Source: Terriglobales bacterium (GTDB taxonomy: Bacteria; Acidobacteriota; Terriglobia; Terriglobales; Acidobacteriaceae). From it: a DNA stretch of 64,000 nt. The notes beneath the pieces were generated by a model. The model did not search any database. It was not told where the DNA came from and worked only from the letters and a program-made list of their open reading frames with translations. Location of the stretch: assembly GCA_035651995.1 (NCBI GenBank), contig DASRER010000035.1, forward strand, positions 1-64,000, written 5' to 3'. Position 1 is the stretch's first letter. Each line of letters begins with the position of its first letter. Made by a program: the position numbers and the translations under genes. Positions 33,413-42,132 of the stretch are shown here, one piece after another.

Positions 33413-34318
33413 TTATCGGCTGCGGCGTTCTTCGGTGCGGGAGCGCTCTTGGGAGCGCACGGCGAGCAGGGCCTTGTCGGCGCGATGGATGGTGCGCTCC
33501 AGCGACTCGCCGCCTTCCCGCGCGGCCCATCCGAGCGAAAACGACACCGGGACCTCGCGCGCGCCAAGTTGCTTCAGGCGGTCGGCGGGGCGCTCGGTGC
33601 TGGCCGCGTCGGCGCCAGCGAGGAGCACGACAAACTCATCGCCGCCGAAGCGGACCACGCCTTCGTCGGCGCGCGTCTGGCGCATGAGGAAGCGGCTCAC
33701 GCGACGCAGCACCTGGTCGCCGATCTGGTGGCCGAAGCGGTCGTTGTATTCCTTGAAGCGGTCCACGTCGAGCACGATGCAGCCCCAGTCGCGGTGCTGG
33801 CGCAGCATGTGGCTTTCGAATTCGCCCAGGTAGCGGCGGTTGAAGCAGCCGGTAAGCGGATCGCGGATGCTCTGCTCGACCAGCTGTTCTTCAAGGCGCT
33901 TGCGCTCGGTGATGTCGACCAGAATGCCGTAGTACAGCGTCTCGCCGTTGGGCGCTTTGACGGCGTAGGCGGCATCGATCACGGTGCGGACCTGGCCGTC
34001 GGGGCGGCGGATCTTGAGTTCGTAATCGCGCAGCGAGCCGTACTCGCGCAGCAGCCGCACCTGGCGCTCGCGCTCTTCCGGGTCGACGAGCAGGTCGGCG
34101 GCGCTATACTGGCGAAGATCGGCGAGGGAAGCGACGCCGAGAATTTCCAGAAATGCGGGATTGGCGTCGAGGATGCGCCCGCGTTCAGTGGTGACGTAGA
34201 TGCCCTCTTTCAGGCGACGTACCAGCTGGCGCAGGCTCTCGGGGTCCTCCAGACCGCGAAACTCGGGCTCGGACAATCCGCCTCCCTGGATCGCTGCCGC
34301 TCGCGCTGTGGCGGGCAT
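33413..34318 (-). CDS. PAS-domain diguanylate cyclase
   Basis: About 301 residues from ATG 34318 (start uncertain; no clear ribosome site). A PAS/PAC sensor domain at about 30-140 (GRILDANPAFLEILGVASLA ... TLYYGILVDITERK) is followed by a GGDEF domain: DPLTGCFNRRYL, DVDRFKEYNDRFGHQIGD and the active site RFGGDEF. It should make cyclic di-GMP. The inhibitory site five residues before GGDEF reads RADE rather than RxxD, so product inhibition may be weak. No membrane segment seen. Confidence 0.9.
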   Translation of the reverse strand: MPATARAAAIQGGGLSEPEFRGLEDPESLRQLVRRLKEGIYVTTERGRILDANPAFLEILGVASLADLRQYSAADLLVDPEERERQVRLLREYGSLRDYELKIRRPDGQVRTVIDAAYAVKAPNGETLYYGILVDITERKRLEEQLVEQSIRDPLTGCFNRRYLGEFESHMLRQHRDWGCIVLDVDRFKEYNDRFGHQIGDQVLRRVSRFLMRQTRADEGVVRFGGDEFVVLLAGADAASTERPADRLKQLGAREVPVSFSLGWAAREGGESLERTIHRADKALLAVRSQERSRTEERRSR

Positions 34319-34618
34319 ATCGTAACAGCAGTGGCCCGGCTGCTCGGGTATTTCTCGCCGCCCGCCGGACAAAATTACCGGGGACGGCGCAGAGGGCCGC
34401 GATTGGGGCTCGTGAGGTGTTTCTAAGTAGTTGACTGATAGTGCTTTGCAGGCGGTCGAGGCCGGCCGCTTTGGCATCTGAATTGATATAACGCAAGCCG
34501 AGCGAGCACGGTCCAAAGCCGGCCGCGAAAGTTTCTAAAGCCCCGGGGTACCGGCATACGGGCTACGGCCCATGGCCGGGAACAGCTTCCGAAGGCTCCC
34601 CTAGTCGGAGGAATCGCA

Positions 34619-35731
34619 ATGAAGAACCGCACGTTACTCGCGCTACTGCTGATCGCCGGGCTGGCTGTTACGGCCGTGGCGCAACAGCAGACGCCCTCAT
34701 CGCGGCCGGCGCCCGCGGCGCAAAGCGCGCCGCCGCAGACCGATCAGACGCCGCCGTCCAGCGCGCCCAGCGACCCGAACACGAGCCAGGCAGCCAAGGA
34801 CCAGGCCAGCCAGCAGCCTTCCAACCTGGCGAGCGGCAAGCAACCGCTGGCCTATGAAGACCACCAGGGCTTCTGGGGCAAGATCAACCCGTTCGCGCGG
34901 AAGAAGTATGTGCAGCGGCAGCTGACGCCGGTGCGCGATCGCGTCAACGAACTCGATGAACTCACCGCCGCCAATTCGAAGATGATCCGCGACGTGGATG
35001 CGCGCGCCAGCGAGGGCATCCGGCTGGCGGCGTCGAAGGCCAGTGAGGCCGACCAGCACGCCATTGACGCAGGCAACCGCGCCCAGATGGCGCACCAGAC
35101 CGCGCAACAGGCCAACGAGCGGCTTGCGGGCGTGGAGCAGGTGGTGGGAACGCTGGACCAGTACAAGGCGGCCACGCAGGTGGAGTTGATCTTCCGTCCG
35201 GGCCAGCTGGCGCTCAGCCAGAAGGCGAAGGGAGCGCTCGACGAGCTGGCTGCCTCGCTGAAGGCCAAGCGCGGCTACATCGTCGAGGTACAGGGCTTCT
35301 CCAGCGGACGCGGCGCCGAGGCGATCCAGAATTCGCAGAAGATGGCCGACGCGGTGGTGCGTTACCTGGTGCTGAATCACGAGGTGCCGGTGTACCGCAT
35401 CTACACGCTGGGCATGGGCAACGCGCCGGTGCCGGCGTCGAGCGATACCGGCAAGACGCGGCGCACCCGCGGTGGCCGGGTGGAAGTCAGCCTGATGACC
35501 AACGCGCTGGCCGACATGAGCCAGTCGGCGCAGAACACCGCGCCGGCAACCATGGGCAGCACGTCGGGCAGTTCGACGGAACCGGCGGCGAGCGGCAGCT
35601 CGAGCATGCCGCAGTCGGACAACCCACCGGCAGCGCCCGCGGTGACCACGCAACCGTCGGCTCCGCAGGCGCCCGCCACCACGCAGCCTGGGCAGCAGCA
35701 GACGCCGCCGCCCACGCCGCCGAAGATGTAA
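34619..35731 (+). CDS. exported OmpA-like-domain protein
   Basis: 370 residues; the start follows GGAGG. Signal peptide MKNRTLLALLLIAGLAVTAVAQ, Pro/Gln/Ser-rich linker, a helical coiled-coil-like segment (about 95-185) and a C-terminal OmpA-like domain (VELIFRPGQLALSQKAKGAL ... GRGAEAIQNSQKMADAVVRY) normally binding peptidoglycan. A Pro/Thr/Ser-rich tail of about 80 residues closes the protein. Probably anchors or senses the cell wall. Two hairpins follow, the second a terminator. Confidence 0.82.
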   Translation: MKNRTLLALLLIAGLAVTAVAQQQTPSSRPAPAAQSAPPQTDQTPPSSAPSDPNTSQAAKDQASQQPSNLASGKQPLAYEDHQGFWGKINPFARKKYVQRQLTPVRDRVNELDELTAANSKMIRDVDARASEGIRLAASKASEADQHAIDAGNRAQMAHQTAQQANERLAGVEQVVGTLDQYKAATQVELIFRPGQLALSQKAKGALDELAASLKAKRGYIVEVQGFSSGRGAEAIQNSQKMADAVVRYLVLNHEVPVYRIYTLGMGNAPVPASSDTGKTRRTRGGRVEVSLMTNALADMSQSAQNTAPATMGSTSGSSTEPAASGSSSMPQSDNPPAAPAVTTQPSAPQAPATTQPGQQQTPPPTPPKM

Positions 35732-35750
35732 GTCAGTCTGCCGTCGGCGG

Positions 35751-35774
35751 CCCGGCTTCGCAGGGGAAGCCGGG
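35751..35774. repeat. hairpin after OmpA-like gene
   Basis: Perfect 9-bp stem cccggcttc / gaagccggg with a 6-nt loop, 19 nt after the stop codon. No T run follows, so it is not a complete terminator. Confidence 0.5.
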
Positions 35775-35829
35775 CTACCGCAAAGCAGGCACCACAATCC
35801 GAGTTCCCCCGGGTTGTATGCAGCAACAG

Positions 35830-35863
35830 AGGCCCTTCGCAAAGCGGAGGGCCTTGTTGTTTT
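35830..35863 (+). terminator. terminator downstream of OmpA-like gene
   Basis: Stem aggccct / agggcct with an inner cgc/gcg pairing, followed by tgttgtttta. A heptamer array begins 8 nt later. Confidence 0.75.
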
Positions 35864-35870
35864 ACAGCAA

Positions 35871-35905
35871 GTTTCACGTTTCGCGTTTCACGGTTCACGT
35901 TCCTG
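35871..35905. repeat. heptamer array
   Basis: Five 7-nt units in exact phase: gtttcac, gtttcgc, gtttcac, ggttcac, gttcctg. Single orientation, immediately after a terminator. Confidence 0.7.
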
Positions 35906-36003
35906 CCGGTAGCAGGTCTCGGCAATTGGACGTGATAGCCCGAGATGAAGTGGCCACATACCAGGCGCCAGGTGCGATTAGCGGAAGCGGAAAACGGCCT
36001 TTC

Positions 36004-36210
36004 CTACGGTTGTTGGCGCATGGCGCCAATCTCAGCCAGGACTTCGCGGCTGACCTCGCGGCCCCCTTCATACTGAACATGAATCACGCGCACGGCGCTC
36101 TGGCGTCCACGGGCGACGGCGTTGGCCAGCGCCAGGTCGGGGAACCACCCTATCGGCTCCCAGCGGGTACCGTTGAGCCTCCAGACTTCGTATTGCTCCC
36201 AGTGGGCCAC
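36004..36210 (-). CDS. small conserved hypothetical protein
   Basis: 68 residues from GTG 36210. The sequence VAHWEQYEVWRLNGTRWEPI, then FPDLALANAVARG and IHVQYEGGREVSREVLAEIG looks like a compact alpha/beta domain. Upstream in-frame codons run through a heptamer array and were excluded. I do not recognise a named family. It is divergent from ruvB. Confidence 0.55.
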   Translation of the reverse strand: MAHWEQYEVWRLNGTRWEPIGWFPDLALANAVARGRQSAVRVIHVQYEGGREVSREVLAEIGAMRQQP

Positions 36211-36234
36211 TGCACAAGATTTGGATGCGAAAAG

Positions 36235-36353
36235 AAGTGGATCGTGAACCGTGGAAAGTGGACCGTGAAGCTCGGGATCCGCCGGCCTCTGTCGAAGTCT
36301 CCAGCGTGAGTTGCCGCTGTTCACTTTCCACTGTTCACTTTCCACTGCTTTCA
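36235..36353. repeat. inverted heptamer array between small gene and ruvB
   Basis: Left half agtggat, cgtgaac, cgtggaa, agtggac, cgtgaag (36236-36270). Right half gttcact, ttccact, gttcact, ttccact, gctttca (36319-36353) is the reverse-complement type. It fills the divergent intergenic region and ends 18 nt before the ruvB start. Same family as 44911-44987. Confidence 0.8.
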
Positions 36354-36371
36354 GCTTAGACTCCGAAAACG

Positions 36372-37448
36372 GTGGAATTTTCGGAGAAGCAATCGCGAAA
36401 GGCGGCGGTGGCCGCAGCGGAGGGCGCGCCACAGCGCATGGTGTCGGCAGCGGCGGTGGACGACGATGCGTCGTTTGAGCTGAAGCTGCGGCCCAGGCGC
36501 TTGCAGGAGTTCATCGGCCAGAGCAAGGTCAAGGAGAACCTGGGGGTGGCGATTGCGGCGGCGCGGCAGCGCGGCGAGCCGCTCGACCACGTGCTGCTCT
36601 ACGGGCCGCCCGGCCTGGGCAAGACGACGCTGGCCACCATCATCGCCAACGAAATGGGCGCGGCGTTCCAGCAGACGTCAGGGCCGACGCTGCAAATCAA
36701 GGGCGACCTGACGGCCATCCTCACCAACATCCGCGAACGGCAGGTGCTGTTCATTGACGAGATTCACCGGCTGCAGCCGGCGCTGGAGGAATTGCTCTAC
36801 TCGGCGCTGGAGGACTACCGGCTCGACATCATGATCGGGCAGGGGCCGGCGGCGCGCACGCACACGCTCGAAGTGAGACCGTTCACCTTCGTGGGCGCGA
36901 CCACGCGCGCCGGGCTGCTCTCGGCGCCGCTGCGTTCGCGATTCGGGATCGTGCTGCGGCTGGAGTTCTATACGACCGAAGACCTGCGCGTGATCGTGGA
37001 GCGTTCGGCCGAGATTCTCGGCGTTGCTATTGATGCGGGAGGCGCCACCGAGATTGCGGCACGGTCGCGCGGCACGCCGCGCATCGCCAACCGGCTGCTG
37101 CGCCGCGTGCGCGACTACGCCCAGATCAAGGGCACATCCGGCGGACGCATTGACCAGGCCACAGCGCGCGCGGCCCTGGAGATGCTGGAAGTGGACCAGC
37201 ACGGTTTTGATGAAGTCGATCGCCGGCTGCTGCTGACCATCATCGAGAAGTATCAGGGCGGGCCGGTGGGCGTGAACACGCTGGCAGCCGCCCTGGCGGA
37301 AGAGGCCGAGGCAATCGAAGAAATCTACGAACCGTTCCTCATCCAGATTGGCTTCCTCGACCGCACACCGCGCGGGCGCGTGGCCACGCAGTTGGCCTAT
37401 CAGCACTTCGGGCTGACGCAGAAGCGGAAACAGAACAGTTTGTTCTGA
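36372..37448 (+). CDS. ruvB: Holliday junction branch-migration ATPase RuvB
   Basis: 358 residues. AAA+ motor with Walker [12 protein letters not shown], Walker [11 protein letters not shown], sensor [18 protein letters not shown], and the C-terminal winged helix ending in [20 protein letters not shown]. Forms a hexameric ring driving RuvA-bound junctions. The start is GTG at 36372; an ATG at codon 23 is an alternative. ruvA and ruvC are not adjacent. Confidence 0.97.
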   Translation: MEFSEKQSRKAAVAAAEGAPQRMVSAAAVDDDASFELKLRPRRLQEFIGQSKVKENLGVAIAAARQRGEPLDHVLLYGPPGLGKTTLATIIANEMGAAFQQTSGPTLQIKGDLTAILTNIRERQVLFIDEIHRLQPALEELLYSALEDYRLDIMIGQGPAARTHTLEVRPFTFVGATTRAGLLSAPLRSRFGIVLRLEFYTTEDLRVIVERSAEILGVAIDAGGATEIAARSRGTPRIANRLLRRVRDYAQIKGTSGGRIDQATARAALEMLEVDQHGFDEVDRRLLLTIIEKYQGGPVGVNTLAAALAEEAEAIEEIYEPFLIQIGFLDRTPRGRVATQLAYQHFGLTQKRKQNSLF

Positions 37449-37581
37449 ATTCGCCAACCGCGGACTCGGAGCCGCAAAGGCAACTGGAAAACCGGCTTGC
37501 CAGGGATGCGCGCGGATTTCCACCGATCGCAGGCACGTGAGGGTCGGTGAGAATCCGCGGAATCCGTGGCGAGGATTGTCT

Positions 37582-37606
37582 CGGTTGCTCCGCGTCTCCG
37601 CGGTCA
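37582..37606. repeat. ctccgcgtctccgcggt-type intergenic motif
   Basis: The sequence gctccgcgtctccgcggtca just beyond the stop codon of the minus-strand redoxin gene is a copy of the motif at 20881-20906. Nearby gcgcggatttccaccgat and gagaatccgcggaatccg resemble the tract at 7150-7180. Confidence 0.35.
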
Positions 37607-37607
37607 T

Positions 37608-38546
37608 TCAGATTCCCACAGCTTCGTAATCGTCCGTATCGTCGCGCGACGGGCGGCGGCGCTGCTCGATTTCGTATGGCAAGCGCCGTTTTAGGCGCTC
37701 GCGTCGCAAGCGGCTGCCGCCCATCAGCGCCGCCGTGATCACGCCGCCGGCAAGCAGCGCGCCGGCCGCGGCGTTGCCCGGATTGAGCACGATCGGTTCG
37801 ACCACGCGGCTGCCCATGAGCGTGAGGCGGCCGGGAATGCCGACGGCTTCCTGAAAGTTTTCGATGCTGCGGCGTCCGCCGCGCTCCAGGGCGCGCCACA
37901 TGAAGACGGCGGCGCCGGTGTAGGGCGTGGATGTGTCTTCGCCGCCGCGCACGACGACGGACTCGTGGCGGCCGTCGCCTTCGGCCGCGCGCTGCTGCAA
38001 CCTCAGCAGCTCGTCGAGCGCGGCTGCCAGTGGGCGTCCCTGCGCCCACAGCATGCGGTAGGCAACGCGACCGGACTTGTCGATGACAAACGCGGGGTTC
38101 GCCAGCTTTCCCCAGCGGCGATGGACGGTGCCGCGCACGTCATCGATCGCGATGGGAATGTGGACATCTTCTTCGTCGCGCAGACACTCGGCGGCGGCGG
38201 CCTTCTGCGCCGGCGTGCGGTGCGCCGGCAGCTGGTCTCCAGGATGCGCCTCGCGAACGTAGATGAGCGCGAACTCCACGTCATCGCTGGCGTAGCGCTT
38301 GGCAAGGCGATTGAGGCTGCGAATGGAGGCGGCGGTCATGGGACACGTCGCGGAACCAAAGCTCAGGACCAGGTTCTTGTTGCCGCGAAAGTCGCTCAGG
38401 CGGAAAGGGTCACCATCGAGCGTGCGCAGGGTGAAGTCGGGTGCGCGTTCGCCCGGTTCCGGGGCGTCACGGAAACCGGCCCTGAGGTTCTCCAGCCCCT
38501 GCTCGCGGGTGAAGGCGGCGTAGTTGTAGGGCTTGTAGCCAAACAT
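37608..38546 (-). CDS. iodothyronine-deiodinase-like redoxin
   Basis: 312 residues from ATG 38546 (AAGGAG 9 nt upstream). A thioredoxin-fold domain at about 30-190 begins [20 protein letters not shown], with a single active cysteine in [14 protein letters not shown], where animal deiodinases carry selenocysteine (S-U-T-C-P). The [11 protein letters not shown]-like part reads [20 protein letters not shown]. The C-terminal 120 residues include one hydrophobic segment ([20 protein letters not shown]) and are unassigned. It is divergent from the probable seleno-peroxiredoxin. Deiodinase activity is not implied. Confidence 0.78.
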   Translation of the reverse strand: MFGYKPYNYAAFTREQGLENLRAGFRDAPEPGERAPDFTLRTLDGDPFRLSDFRGNKNLVLSFGSATCPMTAASIRSLNRLAKRYASDDVEFALIYVREAHPGDQLPAHRTPAQKAAAAECLRDEEDVHIPIAIDDVRGTVHRRWGKLANPAFVIDKSGRVAYRMLWAQGRPLAAALDELLRLQQRAAEGDGRHESVVVRGGEDTSTPYTGAAVFMWRALERGGRRSIENFQEAVGIPGRLTLMGSRVVEPIVLNPGNAAAGALLAGGVITAALMGGSRLRRERLKRRLPYEIEQRRRPSRDDTDDYEAVGI

Positions 38547-38794
38547 GGCTCGGAACTCCTTGGCTGGAAATTTTACGCTTGGCCCCGGGCGCGCAGGCCG
38601 CGCGACCACCGATTTTGATGCCGCGGGCGCGCGGCGGCGTTGACCGGCTGATTGATTTTTCCAAGCGCGGATTTTTTGTGAGCGCGCCCTTGTTACCGCG
38701 GATGCCTTACGTGGCGACTTGTCGCATCCTGACGCACCCAATAAAATGCCAGTTCCACTTTTTTCTGCGGTTCAATCCCCTAAGTGGAGGTTGC

Positions 38795-39280
38795 ATGGCA
38801 CCACTGAAAGTCGGAGACATGGCGCCCGACTTCGAACTGCCGGCGGTCACCGGCGAACAGCGGCACCGGGTTCGGCTGAGTGACTTCCGCGGCAAGAAGC
38901 ACGTGGTGATTGCTTTTTATCCCCTCGCCTGGACTCCGGTGTGAGCGGCCCAGATGCCGGCGTACAACGCGGACTATGACAAGTTCGCCGGCTACGATGC
39001 CCAGGTCGTGGGCATCAGCGTAGATTCCATCCCCAGCCACCTGGCGTGGCAGAAGCGCGACATCGGAATACTGCGGTATCCGCTGGCGAGCGACTTTTGG
39101 CCGCACGGCGAGACGGCCCGCAAATTTGGCGTCCTGCGCGAGGGCGATCCCATTCCGGGGATCAACGAACGCGCCGTCTTCATCGTGGACAAGGAAGGCA
39201 AGATCGTCTTCTCCAAGGTGTATCCCCTTGACCGCCAGCCCGATAACGAAGACGCGTTTGAGGTGCTCAGAAAGCTTTAG
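38795..39280 (+). CDS. peroxiredoxin with in-frame TGA at the peroxidatic Cys (probable selenoprotein)
   Basis: 161 codons. The start follows GGAGG. The AhpC/TSA-type domain opens with [18 protein letters not shown] and [13 protein letters not shown], then TGA (38942-38944, codon 50), then [20 protein letters not shown] in the same frame. The TGA occupies precisely the peroxidatic Cys position of the PxxxTxxC motif ([10 protein letters not shown] in ordinary homologues). The rest is undamaged: [56 protein letters not shown]. There is no other Cys in the protein. A hairpin suited to a bacterial SECIS begins 11 nt after TGA. The simplest reading is a selenocysteine peroxiredoxin reducing peroxides. 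A recent nonsense mutation is the alternative. selA/selB are not in the window. Confidence 0.8.
38942..38992 (+). promoter_or_regulatory. TGA codon plus candidate bacterial SECIS hairpin
   Basis: After TGA at 38942-38944, a perfect 7-bp stem pairs gccggcg (38956-38962) with cgccggc (38986-38992). An inner aac/gtt pairing (38966-38968 with 38983-38985) leaves a 14-nt loop starting with G. The loop lies about 24-38 nt after TGA, within the window known for bacterial SECIS elements. Identified by eye; folding was not computed. Confidence 0.6.
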
Positions 39281-39301
39281 CAGCACTTCACGACCTGCAG
39301 G

Positions 39302-39335
39302 AAGGCCGCCCGCAACCGGGTGGCCTTTGTTTTTG
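39302..39335 (+). terminator. terminator of peroxiredoxin gene
   Basis: Stem aaggccgcccg / cgggtggcctt with a 4-nt loop followed by tgttttt, 21 nt after the stop codon at 39280. An intact terminator supports the whole frame being one expressed unit. Confidence 0.85.
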
Positions 39336-39392
39336 CCATGACCCCGATAAAAGTTTCGTTCGCGACTCCAGCGCTACCGGCGCCCACAAGAC

Positions 39393-39720
39393 ATGGAAGC
39401 CCATCCTCGTCCGCCGCTGTGGAAGACGCTGTTCGCCTTCGCGATGATTTACTTCGTCTGGGGGCCCGACGTTACTGGCGATTCGCGTCGGCGTGGAGGA
39501 GGTGCCGCCGTTCCTGCTGGCGGCCATCCGCTTCCTCATCGCCGGCCTGGTCCTTTACGGCTGGATGCTCGCGGTGGTGGTCGGGTATTTCTTCGGCGGC
39601 GAGGCGCTTGACCTGAGGACGATCTTGGGCACGTTCCTCGTGCTGGCGGGCGTGGTGGTAATCACCACCACGCCGGCGAAGGTGAACATTGCGGCGCGCG
39701 CGGTGGAAGAGTCAGGTTGA
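39393..39720 (+). pseudogene. EamA/DMT-family transporter, frameshifted and internally deleted
   Basis: Starts MEAHPRPPLWKTLFAFAMIYFVWG, the first helix of an EamA permease. In ggggcccgac near 39462 the frame slips; the other frame continues TLLAIRVGVEEVPPFLLAAI, RFLIAGLVLYGWML, then jumps directly to AVVVGYFFGGEALDLRTILG and LVLAGVVVITTTPAK, the last helices. About 180-200 residues of the normal 300 are absent. The wreck overlaps the 3' end of the tetR-like gene by 9 nt. Confidence 0.85.
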
Positions 39721-40347
39721 GGACTCGCCGCGTTGGGCCACCACGAAGGCCGAGATGGCCGCGTCGAAGATGGCGGTGAACTCGCGCCGCGTGAAGCTGG
39801 CGGGATAGCCGGCGCGCTCGGCGAGCAGATGGTCGCGCATCAGCCCTTCAAACATTCCAATGAGCGCCGAGCGGATGGCCTGCGGATGGAGTTCGGCGCG
39901 CAGCTGGCCCGCGGCCTTCAACTCGGCGACGGTCTGATCGATGAAGCTCACCAGTTGCAGGTAGCCGGCGGTCATCAGGACGGCGTTGCCTTCGCGCCGG
40001 ACGCGGCGTCCCTCCAGCAGCATCAGCTCTCTCATCTCGGGATCGTTGTCGAGCGCCTGGACGATCAGCTCCATGGTGGAGCGCAGGCGCGCCACCGGCT
40101 CGGGGACGCCTTGCAGGGCATGCAGTCGGCCGCTCATCGCCTGCCAGCCGCGCTCGAAGATGGCCTCCAGCAGACCTTCCTTGCTGCCGAAGTGCTTGGT
40201 GAGCTGCGACTCGCTGGTGCCGGCCAGCCGGGCGATGGCCACGGTGCTGGTGCTCTCGTATCCGCGGGTGGCAAACAGCCGCTTGGCCGCGGCCAGAATA
40301 CGGTCGTGCGAGGAAACCGGCGCCGGGGAGTTGGACTGCTGCGCCAT
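39712..40347 (-). CDS. TetR-family transcriptional regulator
   Basis: 211 residues from ATG 40347. The N-terminal helix-turn-helix is clear: RILAAAKRLFATRGYESTST, IARLAGTSESQLTKHFGSKE, GLLEAIFERGW. The C-terminal ligand-binding part is helical and not assignable. It converges with the EamA wreck, which may once have been a neighbour under its control; no intact target gene is adjacent. Confidence 0.9.
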   Translation of the reverse strand: MAQQSNSPAPVSSHDRILAAAKRLFATRGYESTSTVAIARLAGTSESQLTKHFGSKEGLLEAIFERGWQAMSGRLHALQGVPEPVARLRSTMELIVQALDNDPEMRELMLLEGRRVRREGNAVLMTAGYLQLVSFIDQTVAELKAAGQLRAELHPQAIRSALIGMFEGLMRDHLLAERAGYPASFTRREFTAIFDAAISAFVVAQRGESST

Positions 40348-40457
40348 GGGTAGTAATGGTACTACGCGCACATCCACCACAAAGACACCGAGGAGCCAAC
40401 CAGCGCAGGAAACGTTGCGCTATCAATCTCGGTGCCCCTGTGTTTCGGGAGTGGATC

Positions 40458-41309
40458 TCAGCTTCCGTTCGTGGTCATAAACTCGAAGGCGCGCGCCAGG
40501 TAGGCCTTCATGTCCTTGCGGTGGACGACGGCGTCGAGGATGCCGTGTTCCAGCAGGAACTCGCTGCGCTGGAAGCCTTCGGGAAGCTTCTGGCGGATGG
40601 TGTCTTCGATGACGCGCGGTCCGGCGAAACCGATCAGCGCGCCCGGCTCGGCGATGTTCAGGTCACCGAGGAGAGCATAGGAGGCGCTCACGCCGCCGGT
40701 GGTGGGGTCGGTGAGGACGGAAATGTACGGCACCCTGGCCTGGTCGAGGCGGGCGAGCGCGGCGGAGATTTTCGCCATCTGCATCAGGCTGACCACGCCC
40801 TCCATCATGCGCGCGCCGCCGGAGGCGGAGACAACGACAAGCGGATGTTTCAGCTCGCGGGCGCGCTCGACGGCGCGTGTGATCGCTTCGCCCACCACCG
40901 CGCCCATGCTGCCGCCGATGAACGAGTACTCCATGGCGCTGACCACTACGTCGCGGCCGTTCAGCTTGCCGCGCGCGTTGACGATGGCGTCTTTCAGCCC
41001 GGTTTCGGACTGCGCCTGGCGGAGGCGGTCGGCGTAGGCGCGCTTGTCGGCGAACTTGAGCGGGTCGGTGGAGGCCAGATTCTGGTCGTCCACCGTGTAC
41101 TGGCCGTCGTCAAGCAGCAATTCCAGGCGGCGGCGCGCGCCAATACGGAAGTGGCGCTGGCAGCGCGGGCAGACGTTCAGGTTCTCATCCAGTTCTTTCT
41201 TCCAGATGATCTGGCGGCAGTCGTCGCACTTGACCCACAGGCCTTCGGTGCGGACGCGCTTTTCGCCGCCGGGTTCCAGCTCGCCGGGTTCGCGTTTGAA
41301 CCAGCTCAC
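40458..41309 (-). CDS. accD: acetyl-CoA carboxylase carboxyltransferase beta subunit
   Basis: 283 residues from GTG 41309 (family start SWFKRE). The N-terminal zinc ribbon is complete: WVKCDDCRQIIWKKELD with NVCPRCQRHFRIGARRR. The crotonase-like domain has ALNG-type features GKLNGRDVVVSAMEYSFIGG, VVVSASGGARMMEGVVSLMQ and PTTGGVSASYALLGD. Transfers carboxyl from biotin to acetyl-CoA with AccA, which is not in this window. The codons directly before the start are heptamer repeats and no Shine-Dalgarno sequence is visible. Confidence 0.95.
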   Translation of the reverse strand: MSWFKREPGELEPGGEKRVRTEGLWVKCDDCRQIIWKKELDENLNVCPRCQRHFRIGARRRLELLLDDGQYTVDDQNLASTDPLKFADKRAYADRLRQAQSETGLKDAIVNARGKLNGRDVVVSAMEYSFIGGSMGAVVGEAITRAVERARELKHPLVVVSASGGARMMEGVVSLMQMAKISAALARLDQARVPYISVLTDPTTGGVSASYALLGDLNIAEPGALIGFAGPRVIEDTIRQKLPEGFQRSEFLLEHGILDAVVHRKDMKAYLARAFEFMTTNGS

Positions 41310-41347
41310 GTTCGGTCGTTGGCCCTCGGTCGTTGGTCGTTGGCCAA
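41310..41347. repeat. heptamer array abutting accD start codon
   Basis: Five 7-nt units in phase from 41313: cggtcgt, tggccct, cggtcgt, tggtcgt, tggccaa. It replaces the normal position of the ribosome-binding site of accD. Confidence 0.75.
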
Positions 41348-41449
41348 GCGCTCGCGGCAACGGCCCCGCACGCGATCGTAGATGAAAATGGGCATGACGG
41401 TGGCGCTCAGGATGCTGCCCGCAAGCCGGACCCACTCAACCGTGCGCAA

Positions 41450-41986
41450 TCAGTACTCGATTCCCCGCTGCGCCTGCACGCCCTTTTCGTAGGCGTGCTT
41501 GACCTGGCGCATTTCGGTAACTGTGTCAGCTACTTCGATGATTGTCGGATGCGCGTTGCGCCCGGTCAAGATGACGTGCACCATCTCGGGCTTGCGCTTG
41601 AGCGCTTCGACAACCTTGGCCGGATCGAGCATGCCGTAGCTGATGGCGTAGTTGATTTCATCGAGCACCACCAGGTCCCACTGGCCCGACAGGATGGCCT
41701 GTTCGGCTTCGCGCCAGGCGTCTTCCACCAGCTTGATGTCCTCGGGATCGGTTTCGGCGCCGCCCACCTTCACGAAACCGCGGCCCATCTGCTTCATGAC
41801 GAACCTGTCGCCGAAGGCCTTCACCGCGTCGAGTTCGCCGTAGTGCCACGAACCTTTCAGAAATTGCAGCATGAGCACGCGCATGCCGTTGCCGACGGCG
41901 CGCAGCGCCGTGCCCATGGCGGCGGTAGTTTTGCCTTTGCCCGGGCCGGTGTTGACGATGATGAGACCGCGACGAATATCGCTCAT
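41450..41986 (-). CDS. cobO: cob(I)yrinic acid a,c-diamide adenosyltransferase
   Basis: 178 residues of the CobA/CobO/BtuR type. The P-loop NTGPGKGKTTAAMG binds ATP in inverted fashion in this family; VLMLQFLKGSWHYGE, DLVVLDEINYAISYGMLD and HVILTGRNAHPTIIEVADTV follow. Adenosylates corrinoids to make adenosylcobalamin, probably for salvage, as no other cobalamin genes are near. Confidence 0.94.
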   Translation of the reverse strand: MSDIRRGLIIVNTGPGKGKTTAAMGTALRAVGNGMRVLMLQFLKGSWHYGELDAVKAFGDRFVMKQMGRGFVKVGGAETDPEDIKLVEDAWREAEQAILSGQWDLVVLDEINYAISYGMLDPAKVVEALKRKPEMVHVILTGRNAHPTIIEVADTVTEMRQVKHAYEKGVQAQRGIEY

Positions 41987-42132
41987 TAGCGCCGCTCTAA
42001 CAGGACCTCACGAACCGCAGTTCGAATGCGTTCAGCGCCTTTCAGCAGTTTGTTCAGCGCTCTCCTTCGACGAAGGTTCCTGCGTTGCCTCACGCCAATC
42101 CTCAAATCTCGAGTCCATCTCATAGCCTGCCG

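Noticed and set aside
33449-34426. A 325-codon plus-strand frame opposite the diguanylate cyclase.
   Set aside because: The opposite strand has unmistakable PAS and GGDEF motifs. The shadow lacks any motif or ribosome site.
38579-39280. Two separate genes, a short peroxiredoxin N terminus ending at 38944 and a C-terminal fragment from 38954.
   Set aside because: They share a frame and are split only by TGA at the catalytic position. One selenoprotein gene explains everything better.
42028-42062. gttcagcgc repeats between cobO and proS as another heptamer array.
   Set aside because: Only two partial copies and no consistent 7-nt phase or inverted partner. Not strong enough to list.
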